DNA of 64,000 nt from NCBI GenBank assembly GCA_963920635.1, contig OY987308.1, positions 5,212,225 through 5,276,224 of the forward strand. The letters run 5' to 3'. The notes under the pieces are model-generated. The model ran no database searches, was not told the origin of the DNA, and saw only the letters and a program-made list of their open reading frames with translations. Shown piece after piece: positions 34,670 through 44,510 of the stretch (its first letter is position 1; the number at the start of each line of letters is the position of its first letter). The position numbers and the translations under genes were made by a program. This stretch comes from Pseudeuparius sepicola (taxonomy: Eukaryota; Arthropoda; Insecta; Coleoptera; Anthribidae).

Positions 34670-35235
34670 AACGTTCCGATAGTAGTATTGATACTATCGC
34701 TAGTTTCCACTTCCACCTCTATACTATAGCTTTTCTTCACCACAGTCGCAGGGACTTTTGTTTGCCTTTTGCCTCAAATTGCGCACGCGTTGTAACTTTT
34801 TTTTTTTTTAAGAGCGCATGCGCTAATAGGGAAAGCCAATTCCAAATGCCAGTTTTTGTTAGATGTTTTTTTTTTACAGTTTCTAACTCAGACTAATCAG
34901 TCTGAGGTTTCTATTGATTTGTTTCAGCAGAACTTCAAACCGTTTGAAATCAGTTTGAAACTATCAGGAGCATGCGCGGTTTCGTTTTTGGAATGTCAAA
35001 ATAAAACTGCGCATGCTCCTGGCAGTTTCAAACTGGTTTGAAATTCTGTCGAAACAGACCTAATATTGTCTATTAATAATTTAAAAAAAGGCTAGGAACT
35101 TTCCGATAGTAATATCGATACTATCGATACAGCCACCTCTAGTTTTTCTCCACCAACAGTCCTTTTGATTGCATCAAACCGCGCCTGCGTTGTAACGGTT
35201 TTTTTAAGAGCGCATGCGCTAAAGAGAAAAGCCCT
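34670..35235 (+). promoter_or_regulatory. Duplicated promoter region of the ZAD gene
   Basis: Two diverged copies of one block (about 34670-34860 and 35095-35235) precede the ATG at 35460. The near copy holds TATCGATA at 35113 and 35122, the DREF-type core motif of insect housekeeping promoters. It also holds the palindrome GCGCATGCGC at 35210-35219, the NRF-1/Ewg-type site. The far copy keeps GCGCATGCGC at 34814-34823 but has lost the exact DRE. Between them is an inverted repeat around 'ggagcatgcgc' (about 34920-35055). No TATA box is evident near the ATG. Confidence 0.55.
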
Positions 35236-35459
35236 CTAGGATCGTGTTATTCAGCCATTCGCGCCAAACGGAAAACCAAAACCGCCATTTTTGCTCTTGC
35301 TATGCTTCGGAGCAGAAGTGCTCAGGCTCGCAGGCGGAAAAAGTGCAAAAGTTCTACGAAGAAACGGAAAAACACCCGCTAAAGCACCGCACAGTTGTCG
35401 TAAGGACGCATTTTTAATTAGTTTTATTATTGTACAAAACAAGAGAATTCCTCGCAACG

Positions 35460-35564
35460 ATGGAAGTGTGCCGGCTGTGCTTAGATTTAATTGCGACTGG
35501 GGGTGAGGCGAAGCCCCTGGTTGGGGAGGCCAGGGACATGGTGCAGGTCGTGGCCCCCGAACTG
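35460..35564 (+). CDS. Double-ZAD gene, exon 1
   Basis: The start codon opens M-E-V-C-R-L-C-L-D-L, the first zinc-ligand pair (Cys4, Cys7) of a ZAD domain. ZAD is a treble-clef-like module found at the N-terminus of insect C2H2 transcription factors, where it mediates dimerisation. The exon is 35 codons and ends in phase 0 at CTG before GTAAGAAT. The start fits because ZAD Cys pairs normally lie within the first few residues, and a motif-rich promoter is 240 bp upstream. The exons are GC-rich compared with the surrounding AT-rich DNA, which supports real coding. Confidence 0.85.
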
Positions 35565-35904
35565 GTAAGAATCTCGTGAACCTACGGGTGTTTTTTCAGA
35601 ATAGGTAACGATTTTTTGAGGACGCTTAGGGCTTTGGTTTCAAGATGGCCGTTCGTCATCGTCTTTTGTTTTGGTTGTATGTGCGTCCTAGGAGGCCATG
35701 AAAACAATCGCTAACGTTTTTAAATTTTTTTCTTGGGCAAGGCCAACACGTTTTTGGTATAAAAAGATGAATTTCTAAATATTAAAATTTGTTGTCACGA
35801 TTTTCTGTTTATACCAGGATGAATCTGATCAATTATTATTGACATATATCTATATAAACTGTTGAAAAGTAGCCAAAAAGGTCTATATCTGCCTCCTTTT
35901 CCAG

Positions 35905-36237
35905 AATTTGGACGTGTCTAAGGACCCGTCCACCTGTACCGAATGCCGGAACTCGCTGGCGCGCCTCTTCGAGTTCAAGTCGAACGTGCTTGAGCACGAG
36001 GGGGAGGTGCGGGGGAAGGTGGGCAGGCGCAGGGGCCGGGTCAGCCTGAAGGCGGCGCTGACGGGGGAGAGGGATCCCGGAGGGGGCGGAAATGCGAACT
36101 CCATTGACGGCAAGGCCAAGGATCGGCTGTGCAGGACGTGCCTGGGGCCGATCGACTGCGACAGTTTCACGGTGCTGAGGCCGAGCGAGCCGGACGCGTA
36201 CCTGAGCAGCATGCTGGACGTGTGCCTTGCCGAAGTG
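35905..36237 (+). CDS. Double-ZAD gene, exon 2
   Basis: A strong acceptor (tctgcctccttttccag) precedes 111 in-frame codons ending before GTGAGTAT, phase 0 at both sides. The exon starts N-L-D-V-S-K-D-P-S-T-C-T-E-C, supplying the second Cys pair of ZAD 1 (protein Cys46 and Cys49). It then has a basic linker (K-V-G-R-R-R-G-R) and a Gly-rich stretch. It ends with the first pair of a second ZAD: C-R-T-C at protein 111-114, then F-T-V-L-R-P-S-E-P-D-A-Y-L and M-L-D-V-C-L-A-E-V. The exon thus carries the second half of one ZAD and the first half of another, as tandem duplication of a two-exon domain would produce. Confidence 0.9.
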
Positions 36238-36262
36238 GTGAGTATATATTTAGGTTTGGGAT

Positions 36263-36877
36263 TAGTGAAGGGCGAATCGGATGATTTTCAGAATCGAATA
36301 TCTTGCATTTGAATACTTTGAGAATCGAATGATTATCCGAATACAAAGAATCGAATTATTCAAGTTTCGAGGTCGCAATAGTAATATCGCAAATGTTGCG
36401 ATTGCGATTCAATTCAACCACGATACAGTAAAAGTGTATCGTGGATTCAATCCCTCGAGTCTCGAGTTTTTCAGTCTCGAACGCAGACGTCTCGGTTCTC
36501 GATCTCTCAGGAGGCTCGTTTCGAATTCAAATTGGTTCTCTGTTCTCTGGTTTGTTTTATCTTGAAAATCTTGATACATTGGCGAATTTGAAGATATAGG
36601 ACAGTGGTTTGTACTCTTCTGACATATTTTTAAATGACAAGAGACCAGAGACATAAATACAAAGCCCGCGGCCTCCGAATATTCCGAATAAACGTGAAGT
36701 GTGTTGATTCATTCCGATTCAGCATTCGAGGATCCCTCTTGCTTCAATTATTTTTAGTATTCGAATACTTCGTTAAGAATCGAATGCTTTCGAATGCTTC
36801 GTTAAGAATCGAATGCTTTCGAATGCACTCCAGAATCGAATACATTGATTATTTGTATTCGAATAGTCCCTTCACTA
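36263..36877. mobile_element. hAT-like MITE in intron 2
   Basis: The ends TAGTGAAGGG and CCCTTCACTA are flanked by an 8-bp direct repeat TTTGGGAT (36255-36262 and 36878-36885), the length typical of hAT insertion. The interior is rich in degenerate 'gaatcgaatgc' words and has no transposase. It lies 26 bp after the exon 2 donor. Confidence 0.93.
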
Positions 36878-37421
36878 TTTGGGATTTTTTTGTAGGTGGC
36901 TTAAGGAGCTGTAGAATTTTTTTAATTGTTGAAAAACTGTTATTTCCTCGTTTTTATTTTTTGTGGGTGACTTTTATTTTTAAATTTAGTATTAATGCTG
37001 TTAATTGCAATAAAACTCAATTTGATTCTCCTCTTAAGATTAAGACATAAATATGACAATGGAATAATAAACTTTGTTGTTTTTGTTCTAGAATTTAGTG
37101 GCGACTAATTTTTCGTCACCGTGAAGGATATACCGACGTTAATATAAACTATTGTTGAAAAATAATGCTACCTGAAATGAGTTACCTCTAATATTATAGT
37201 GTGTCCAAAAAAGTTCGAAACATATGGAAACTTTTTTATTTGCCAGAAAATTTTATTCTTGATAAAAGTTAATATTTGTCCTTGAACGAAAAATTACTTT
37301 TTGTCAGATGAGAAAATAAATAAAAAGGTGTATTAGTCCATTACTACACAAGCTCTAGAAGAGTGTCACAATAAAGCATCATTGAAGTTTCCATGAGTTA
37401 CAACAAATGTTTAATGTCAAA

Positions 37422-37937
37422 CGAGGGGGAAATTACTGGCAAAATTTGTACACTAAAATGCAAAAAAATTCCAAAAATTCCAGATTTCGCTTAGAAAATT
37501 CCAAAAAAATACCAGAAAAATCCGAAAAATACCAAAAAAATTCAGGAAAATCACTGGCAAAATTTGTACACATTTGGACAAAATGCCAAAAAATTCCAAG
37601 AAAATATCAAAAATTCCAAGAAAATGCCAAAAATTACAAGAAAATGCCAAAAAATTCCAGAAAATACAAAAAAAATACCAAAAAAATTTCAAAAAATGCC
37701 AAAAATTCCAGGCGCGTGTGCACTAAAATTCCTCAGTCATTTCCCCCTCGCGGACTGCACAGTCCAGCCTTGTAACTTCGCGACAGTGCATGTGCATGCG
37801 CATTGTTTAGAAAATACGAAAAAATTCCAAGAAAATGCCAAAAAGTTCCAAGAAAATGCCAAAACCGCCGAAAAATAACAAAAAATGCCAAAAATTCCAG
37901 GCACGTGTACACTAAAATTCCTTTGATTTCCCCCTCG
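37422..37937. mobile_element. Minisatellite-filled element with 8-bp duplication
   Basis: CGAGGGGGAAAT at 37422 and its inverse ATTTCCCCCTCG ending 37937 are flanked by ATGTCAAA (37414-37421 and 37938-37945). The interior is an imperfect tandem array of 'aaaattccaagaaaatgcc'-type units (about 37455-37715 and 37808-37900). An internal second copy of the end, 'atttccccctcg', is at about 37739. Lys/Asn-rich frames in it are repeat shadows. Confidence 0.88.
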
Positions 37938-38182
37938 ATGTCAAAACTTTGATAAAAAACTAAAATATCCCTTTTCTCAGCCCCACTGTCTACATTATGC
38001 AGGGGTTTTTTCGTGTTAACTAGATGTTTACGCGATGCGATAATGCGGGTTAAAAGTTTGGTATAGCTATTTCTCAGACACATTTAACGATGCTTTGGAC
38101 CGTCAGCGTGTAGTCTAATCTTCGCTGTCGCCTTATAAAACTTCAAAGATCCTCCGACAAACGCTATTTCCTCTCGTCGCAG

Positions 38183-38541
38183 GACCTAGAACTGACCAAA
38201 GACCCCGTGATGTGCGAGACGTGCCTCGACCACCTCCAGAAGCTCCACCACTTCGTGTCCTCCTGCCAGGAAGTCGAGGACACGATAGCCGACTATCGCG
38301 AGCGGAAGGGCGTCTCCGAAAGCGTCGACTTGCACTCCGTGCTCGAGGCCGAGACGGCGGCGGCGAAGCGGGAGCCGGACGGGGCCGGCCCCAGCAAGGT
38401 GAAGACAGAAGACGTCAAGAGCGAGGAGGAGGAGACGTCGGAAGACGAGGACGAGGAAATGTCGGAGGACGAGGAGGACGACGGGCTCAAGCAGGAGGAG
38501 GTCGACATCAAGTCGGACGCGGGGACGAGCGACGGCGACAA
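38183..38541 (+). CDS. Double-ZAD gene, exon 3 with acidic linker
   Basis: The exon follows an acceptor (ctctcgtcgcag). It begins D-L-E-L-T-K-D-P-V-M-C-E-T-C, the second Cys pair of ZAD 2 (protein Cys157 and Cys160), parallel to the N-L-D-V-S-K-D-P start of exon 2. After L-H-H-F-V-S-S-C comes a long acidic linker (E-E-E-E-T-S-E-D-E-D-E-E-M-S-E-D-E-E-D-D) with K-x-E motifs that could be sumoylated. The exon is 359 nt and ends at GACAA before GTGAGTAA, phase 2. If this donor is not used, the frame meets a stop immediately (AAG TGA). A splice to a finger exon is more likely because ZAD proteins normally carry C2H2 fingers. The matching phase-2 acceptor on this strand is at 62445. Confidence 0.85.
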
Positions 38542-38798
38542 GTGAGTAATGCGGGAGCGGGGTTAGGACGGGGCGGCGGAGGTTTCCGATTGCGGCGAGT
38601 CGGTTTTGGCGAAAGTGCGGGTGCCGTCGCGAAAGTACGACAACAATGTCACTTGCATCGCTGGCGTGCTGCAGGGGTGTCTGCGCCCATTCCACAACAA
38701 CCGTCAAATTTGACAGGTATTTTTTTTTATAAATTTCGCCCTTGTTTATGGAGGTTCTAGCGGCATATCAGGTAAAGGATATCAATTGAAAAAAATGC

Positions 38799-38870
38799 AC
38801 TCCAGCCGGGACTTGAACCCGGGACTCCTACTGTGGCCGTAGGCACTTTAACCAACTAAGCTACCGGAGA
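38799..38870 (-). other. tRNA-derived pol III-like unit, copy 1
   Basis: The 72-nt sequence folds as a cloverleaf. The acceptor stem has 6 of 7 pairs including one G-U, the D-stem is GCTT/AAGT, and the anticodon stem is CCTAC/GTAGG. The T-arm is CCGGG/CCCGG with loop TTCAAGT. The A box (TAGCTTAGTTGG) and B box (GGTTCAAGTCC) match pol III consensus, and a T7 tract follows after 3 nt. The anticodon position reads CCA but base 33 is G instead of the invariant T, so a working tRNA-Trp is unlikely. No CCA end is encoded. Confidence 0.7.
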
Positions 38871-39116
38871 TAAGGGTTCCATCGGCTAGGTGTTATTTAT
38901 TCCAATTGATATGTAGTTAGTAGCGGTGAGATGTAGAAGACTTCGGCGTCTTCTACAGCTACTAGAAGGGGTTAGAGGGTGTAGGGAAACCATTCATTAT
39001 TGTTGGTTATGTAAACTTCCTATTTGTTCTTCCACCCACAATATTCGACATATAGCGACTTAATGCGAGTATCGAACGTGGAAATTCTAACCTACAATGT
39101 CAAAGCCAGAATATGA

Positions 39117-39418
39117 AACACAGAAAGATTTTTAGTACCTGTAATAATTATAAATAATAAATGATGTTTAGTGGCATATCAGGTAAAGGATATCAATTGA
39201 AAAAAATGGAATTCAATTGGAATAAATAACACCTAGCCGATGGAACCCTTATCTCCGGTAGCTTAGTTGGTTAAAATGCCTACGGCCACAGTAGGAGTCC
39301 CGGGTTCAAGTCCCGGCTGGAGTGCATTTTTTTCAATTGATATCCTTTACCTGATATGCCACTAAACATCATTTATTATTTATAATTATTACAGGTACTA
39401 AAAATCTTTCTGTGTTCT
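39117..39418. repeat. Palindrome (~93-bp arms) enclosing the tRNA-like unit
   Basis: Arms about 39117-39209 and 39326-39418 are essentially exact inverses (aacacagaaagatttttag ... ggatatcaattgaaaaaaatg). The loop holds 'cacctagccgatggaaccc' and the tRNA-like copy 2. The copy at 38760-38935 has the same inner arm and leader in the opposite direction but lacks one outer arm. Confidence 0.9.
39252..39323 (+). other. tRNA-derived pol III-like unit, copy 2
   Basis: Nearly identical to copy 1 in reverse orientation. One visible change in the D-stem (AAAT for AAGT) weakens pairing. The A box, B box and the following T7 tract (39327-39333) are intact. Base 33 is again G. Confidence 0.7.
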
Positions 39419-41509
39419 AGTTAGCTTTTGCTTATGGCGGAATTTCTATAACCTTCAAATATGTCCTTATGGTCTGTCACATTCCCACTTGTTACTAAAT
39501 ATTTCTGTCTCGTTCCCTTACCAAGACGCGTCCGTACGGTGGCGCCAAATTCCGAACCGCGGTTCGAGCCGTCGATGAAGGAAGGAATCCGCAATCGACG
39601 GTTCAAACAAGGCGCGGATGGAAGAAGGTTAAATTTTAAAGGGCAGGAAACTGTATGTACCGACGTACGCGGCCCGCGGGTATCGATCGACCCAGCGCTT
39701 GCTTGGTCCTTGGTCATCACGAGGTCCAGCTGTTTTTGCTTTTTGCTGCCGGTTATTAATTTGCTGCGATTCTCGTTTTCTTATTTCCACGTTTTCTTAT
39801 TGTTACCTGCATTTGGTGGATAGTGTGCGGTGGTGTTCTAGTCCGATAATTAGTGTGTGCATATAAAAAACATTTCGTGTTTTGAGCCATCAGACAAACG
39901 ATAAATAGGTACAGAGGTTAGGAAGTGAAAATGTGTTTTGTTGTATCAAAATGTGGTTTTAGAATCGATGCAAATCAACGGTTCTAGCCATGCAAGTGTT
40001 GTGTCCCAAATTCGTCGATGGAGGAAGGAATCAATCGACGCCCAAACTTTCAAGTTTATGCCATATCTCAAAAATCAGAAACAACATAAAAAAGTGGATA
40101 AGATTATCTTATTAAGCCCAAAATTATCTACAATTTTTGTCTCTAGAGTTTTTCTGTATAATCAGAAATAACGGAGCTACAGAGATCTTATGAAAAATAG
40201 CAAAAAATCACTCTTTTCAAAATATCTAGTGAGCCATGAACTTTTTTAAAATTTCAAAAGAGGCATTAGATTGAGCATTCAAAACCGCAATTATTTTCCC
40301 ATTTAACCTTTGTTCTAGCTCTGCTAGTTTCCGAGATCCCCATAGTGGGCATCGAAAAAAAACTCACCCTGTATACCTACATTCGTCGATGGAAATCAAC
40401 GCTATATTTCACAACATAACTACTATTTTGCAAATCTTGGAAATTTCTCAGGAGGTATTGGTAAAGGTATTGTTTATCCTGTGGTAAAGGTAAAACTATC
40501 TCGGACAGTTTTAAAATTTTCTAGCATGCCAGCTGAGTTTTTTTAGTGCTATAAATGGTGGCCTTTTTCCAAATTCTAATAAAGTAAACTGAAAGCAGTC
40601 AGTTTTGCCCACAAACGTCATTAAGCATTTTTTCGGTAACTCTTAAAACAAGGCGGTTTTTACAAAGGTTTTTCAAAATTATCTCGGAAAGTATAGGCCG
40701 TAATTCTCGAATATGCTTTTGCATAAAGTTAGACCATCAAAAAAGCAATCTTTTCTTTCAAAGAAAGTTGTCCGAAACCGAAAAATGCATATTTATCAAG
40801 ATATTCACTGGCTCCCCTTTAATAGACATCCTGTATAGGTCTGTGATCTTATCCTCGTTAAAAGCCTCGTCGATGGAGGAAGGAATCCTCAATCAACGAA
40901 AGCATGCACAAGCAAATTTTTCTTGAGGATTATTTCAGTTTATTATTTGAAATGTTTTCAATACCAAGGTATAGCTAGGTATATAATTGTAAATATCTGA
41001 ATAAACTTTATTATAATTATTGTTTCCGTAATTATTTTCAACACCTAAAATTCATTTGTAATATAATGCGTCGACCTAGGTAAAAACTAGAAAAAATCGT
41101 TTTCAACCGTTTTTATTACTCTGGTCGGCTGTGCCAAGAGTAAACAAACCGGCTGAGGGCTCCAGTGATGTCACTGCCGATCGATAAGTCTGCGAATATA
41201 CACCGTATGGGATCTGCGTAGCGTGACAGGTTTCTAAACGAGATCGAGTAAGAAGCGCTAAGGTTTTTGATTTTGATAATAGGTGGCACCCTTGTGAATC
41301 CGATCATAGATCTCCGTTAGTTTTAGATTTTGATAATAGGTGGCGCCTTGTGAATCCGATCATAGATCTCCGTTAGTTTTAGATTTTGATAATAGGTGGC
41401 GCCTTGTGAATCAGATCTCCGTTAGTTTTAGATTTTGTCCTTAGAGGCCGACACAAGCAACTAAATCTATTAATATATAGAAATTCCGCCATAAGCAAAA
41501 GCTAACTAG
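39417..41509. mobile_element. 2.1-kb element with exact 34-bp inverted ends
   Basis: The sequence at 39417-39450 (ctagttagcttttgcttatg...) is exactly inverted at 41476-41509. The interior includes a GC-rich block at 39520-39700 and three scattered copies of a 'cgtcgatggaggaaggaatc' phrase (about 39571, 40014 and 40869). A short tandem repeat lies at 41262-41440. No transposase is recognisable and no target duplication is evident. The left end touches the palindrome with the tRNA-like unit. Confidence 0.75.
41262..41440. repeat. ~56-bp tandem repeat, about three units
   Basis: Units read 'gattttgataataggtggcg' followed by 'ccttgtgaatccgatcatag' and 'atctccgttagtttta'. The last unit has lost about 8 bp. 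They sit near the right end of the 2.1-kb element. Confidence 0.85.
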
Positions 41510-41743
41510 TCTCATAAACAAGGATTTCGCCAAAAAGTAGATGGGAGTAAGTAATCATAAACTCAAACTGAAATATTGTGGTTGCCTTTTCCCGTTTTGG
41601 TGGAGATCGAATTTTCGATTTCCGCCGTGTGGAAAATGGCTGACTTTTTGGTAGCGGAGAGTTTTCCTTTCGGTTTGTAATTTTCGCGTTTGTCTTCCGT
41701 TTTTCCTTGGAAACCGAAAACTGGCCCAATGGTTTTCGCAGAA

Positions 41744-41830
41744 TAATAATAATAATAATACATGCTTTATTGTCCGAAGAATACAATGAGTCTTATTGAC
41801 AAAGCCATAGAATATAAATAATACAAAAAT
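41744..41830 (-). mobile_element. Possible 3' end of a non-LTR retroposon
   Basis: On the minus strand the sequence ends 'ggacaataaagcatg' and then a (TATTAT)n-type tail. This is the usual look of a truncated LINE or SINE 3' end with a polyadenylation signal. No coding part is recognised. Confidence 0.4.
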
Positions 41831-41837
41831 ATCACAA

Positions 41838-42490
41838 TTAGTCGATAATTTGGTATTTGCAAAATTGGCGAGGATAATACTTTTGAAATCGACGAATTTA
41901 CGGTTCATTTTTTAAAATGAAGCATTTAATATTAGTAATCGATGTTCCACCTGGAATCAGATTTTTCCAGCGTATTCTTTATAATTTTGTGAAGTTATCG
42001 AAGTAGGCAGTTTAATTTCGAAGCGGTAATGTTAGTTTTTAATTTTCTGAAGAAAATCGTGCATACTTTCACTGGGATGGGTGAAGACTTGAAATAGGAA
42101 TAGTTCTAATCGAAGCGAGCAAAAAAATAAGTTGGTTCCTTATGAGGTTCAAATGAGATTGTAGTGAAGGTTTCATAATGAAAATTAAATCGGAATAGGG
42201 TTTATTTGAAACAATAATCGACTTTGATGATTCAAACTTATGCAGAAATGTTTCTCTGTGTGCAGTTAAAGAAATTTGTGGTCTGTGAAACCGTTTCTTT
42301 GCCGAATCTGTCAAAATTGGAAACCAGGAAAAAATACTAAAAAATAAAAGTTTTTCGAATAAACTTTTTATGTCGTTGCATAATTTTTTGTAAAGTTGGC
42401 TTAGAGATTTGATGCTTTGACATTTTCTCTGGCGAAACTGATTTAGGGCGACGGTAGGGAACGGCGATAAAATGTCCTTAGTTTCAGGTT
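41838..42490. repeat. ~650-bp direct repeat, copy A
   Basis: The block starting 'aattagtcgataatttggta' is repeated at 42787-43470 with about 90% identity by eye. Matching phrases include 'gaagcatttaatattagta', 'gcagaaatgtttctctgtgt' and 'gatttagggcgacggtaggg'. No gene is recognised. A weaker partial third copy may lie near 42515-42560. Confidence 0.85.
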
Positions 42491-42786
42491 ATTGCATATA
42501 CCAGTGACAATTATTTTTTGTGTAAACTTTTAAAAATTTGCGGTCTAAGATACTGTTTCTGGATTGAAACGGCCACCATTATAGACTTATGTGCCGGAGA
42601 GTACAAGAAGGTTGAAAAAATTAGCGTGAAGGAGTCCATTGTGAATATCACGATTAAATTAATGTACAAGATTGGAAAATAAATTCTCATTTCTGGTTTT
42701 TGAATTCTCTGAATAGAATTTTGCAGGCATGAGAAATAGCGTGTTAGCAAGTCAACGGGACAAGGTAGGAGTTTTTAGTAATTTTC

Positions 42787-43470
42787 GCAGAATTAGTCAA
42801 TAATTTGGTATTTGCAAAATTGGCGAAGAAACTATTTTCAAAATCGCCGAATTTAAGATTCATTTTTTAAAATGAAGCATTTAATATTAGTATTCGATGT
42901 TCCAGCCCTGGAATCAGTTTTTTCCAGCGCATTCTTTATAATTTTGTGAAGGTATCGAAGTAGGCAGTTTAATTTCGAAGCGGTAATGTTAGCTTTTATT
43001 TTTTCTGAAGAAAATCGTTCATACTTTCACTTGGATGGGGGAAGACTTGAAATAGGAATAGTTCACATCGAAGCGAGCAAAAAAATAAGTTGGTTCCTTA
43101 GAGGTTCAAATGAGATGATAGTGAAACCTTCACTATCATCTCATTTGAATTAATGAAAATTAAATCAGAATAGGGTTTATTTGAAACAATAATCGACTTT
43201 GATGGTTCAAACTTATGCAGAAATGTTTCTCTGTGTGCAGTTAAAGAAATTTGTGATCTATGAAACTGTTTCTTTATTGAAACTGCCAAAATTGGAAACC
43301 AGGATAAAACACTAAAAAATAAAAGTTTTTTCGAATAAACTTTTTATGTCGTTGCAGAATTTTTTTGTAAAGTTGACTTAGAGATTTGATGCTTTGACAT
43401 TTTCTCTGGCGAAACTGATTTAGGGTGACGGTAGGGAACGGTCCTTAGTTTCAGGTTATTGCATATACCA
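42787..43470. repeat. ~650-bp direct repeat, copy B
   Basis: Diverged direct copy of 41838-42490. It differs by an exact 20-bp palindrome at 43105-43149 (ttcaaatgagatgatagtga, 5-nt loop, inverse). In copy A only the single strand of that word is seen, so copy B gained a templated inverted insertion. Confidence 0.85.
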
Positions 43471-44301
43471 GTGACAATTGTTTTTTGTGTGTATGAAAAA
43501 CTCGATTTTTTGCAATTGTGAAAACGCGAACTTCTGCATTGCAATATTTAACTGGTGAGTAAGCACAGCCATTGTTTGCCAATTCTTTTAAGTCTGTTTT
43601 TTCGATACAAAAAATGTGGAACTTATAATGATCATTTTGTAAGTTAGTAGTATGGAACTTACTTTTGAATGTTTTTGTTATCACATTTCAAAAATTTTTG
43701 AAATATTATTTAGACTTTCGGTATTTTTAAGAGGAACTTAGTGTTGAGTAAAATTTTATTCAACACCAAAGCATTTCCGTACTTCAAGACTTTAAATTAA
43801 ATTTGGTACAGTATATTGGTAATTAGTATCACTTTAGTAAGTTGGAACTAGTGTTTAAATGCCTCTATTGCCGATATTTATATGTTATTTTTGTTGACAT
43901 TATTTTAATTTTTTTACACATTTTCTCAAACATGTTTGGGAAATAAAATTAAATAAAAAAAAGATTTTTTTATTATAATATAATATTTGGAATATTGTGA
44001 TTTCTGGTAATTTGAAGCGAAAATAAAAAAAAAATTAGAAGATTTCTTAATTAAGTAGTGTTCTTTATATAAAACTCAACATGGCAGTGTTATAGTCCTT
44101 CTGAAGATTTCATCCTATTGGAGTTTTCCCATCTATCAATATTAGTGGTAAGTTATTGTATCATTTTTTTTATTTTAAAAGGGTTATGTTTAAGACTCAA
44201 TGTACAGCACGTAGCGCGTATGTGGTGATTCAACTTTTTGGCCCATAAAATGGCTTTTTTCGATCTGTAGCGAGTAACGCGCATAATTTAAAACTTTCGG
44301 T

Positions 44302-44484
44302 CAATACAAATTTTAATCTAAGTAATTACTCACATTTGAGAGACAAAAATTATTTAAAAATATTTACCACAATGGCCGTCATTAGGCTTTTTGCGCAAAT
44401 TCTAGTAACGGCCATTGTGATAAATATTTTTAAATAATTTTTGTCTCAAAATGTGAGTAATTATTTAGATTAAAATTTGTATTG
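44302..44484. repeat. Long hairpin, ~78-bp arms
   Basis: Arms about 44302-44380 (caatacaaattttaatcta... to ccacaatggccg) and 44407-44484 are near-perfect inverses, around a ~26-nt loop. It lies directly before the 464-bp satellite, whose first unit starts at 44511. Confidence 0.88.
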
Positions 44485-44510
44485 GCAAAAATTTAAAATT
44501 GTGCGTGTTA

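Noticed and set aside
37407..37878. Lys/Asn-rich frames of 104-122 codons
   Set aside because: They are the translation of an aattccaagaaaatgcc-type minisatellite inside a transposable element.
38186..38760. Long GC-rich frames of 173 and 182 codons overlapping exon 3
   Set aside because: They are antisense or shifted shadows of the acidic-linker exon, whose own frame has ZAD Cys pairs and splice sites.
38799..38870. Functional tRNA-Trp gene
   Set aside because: Base 33 is G rather than T, the first acceptor pair is mismatched, and the unit sits in a repeated inverted structure.
41502..41908. Minus-strand frames of 66-117 codons
   Set aside because: They cross the microsatellite tail of a retroposon and the end of a transposable element; the three frames overlap and none looks conserved.
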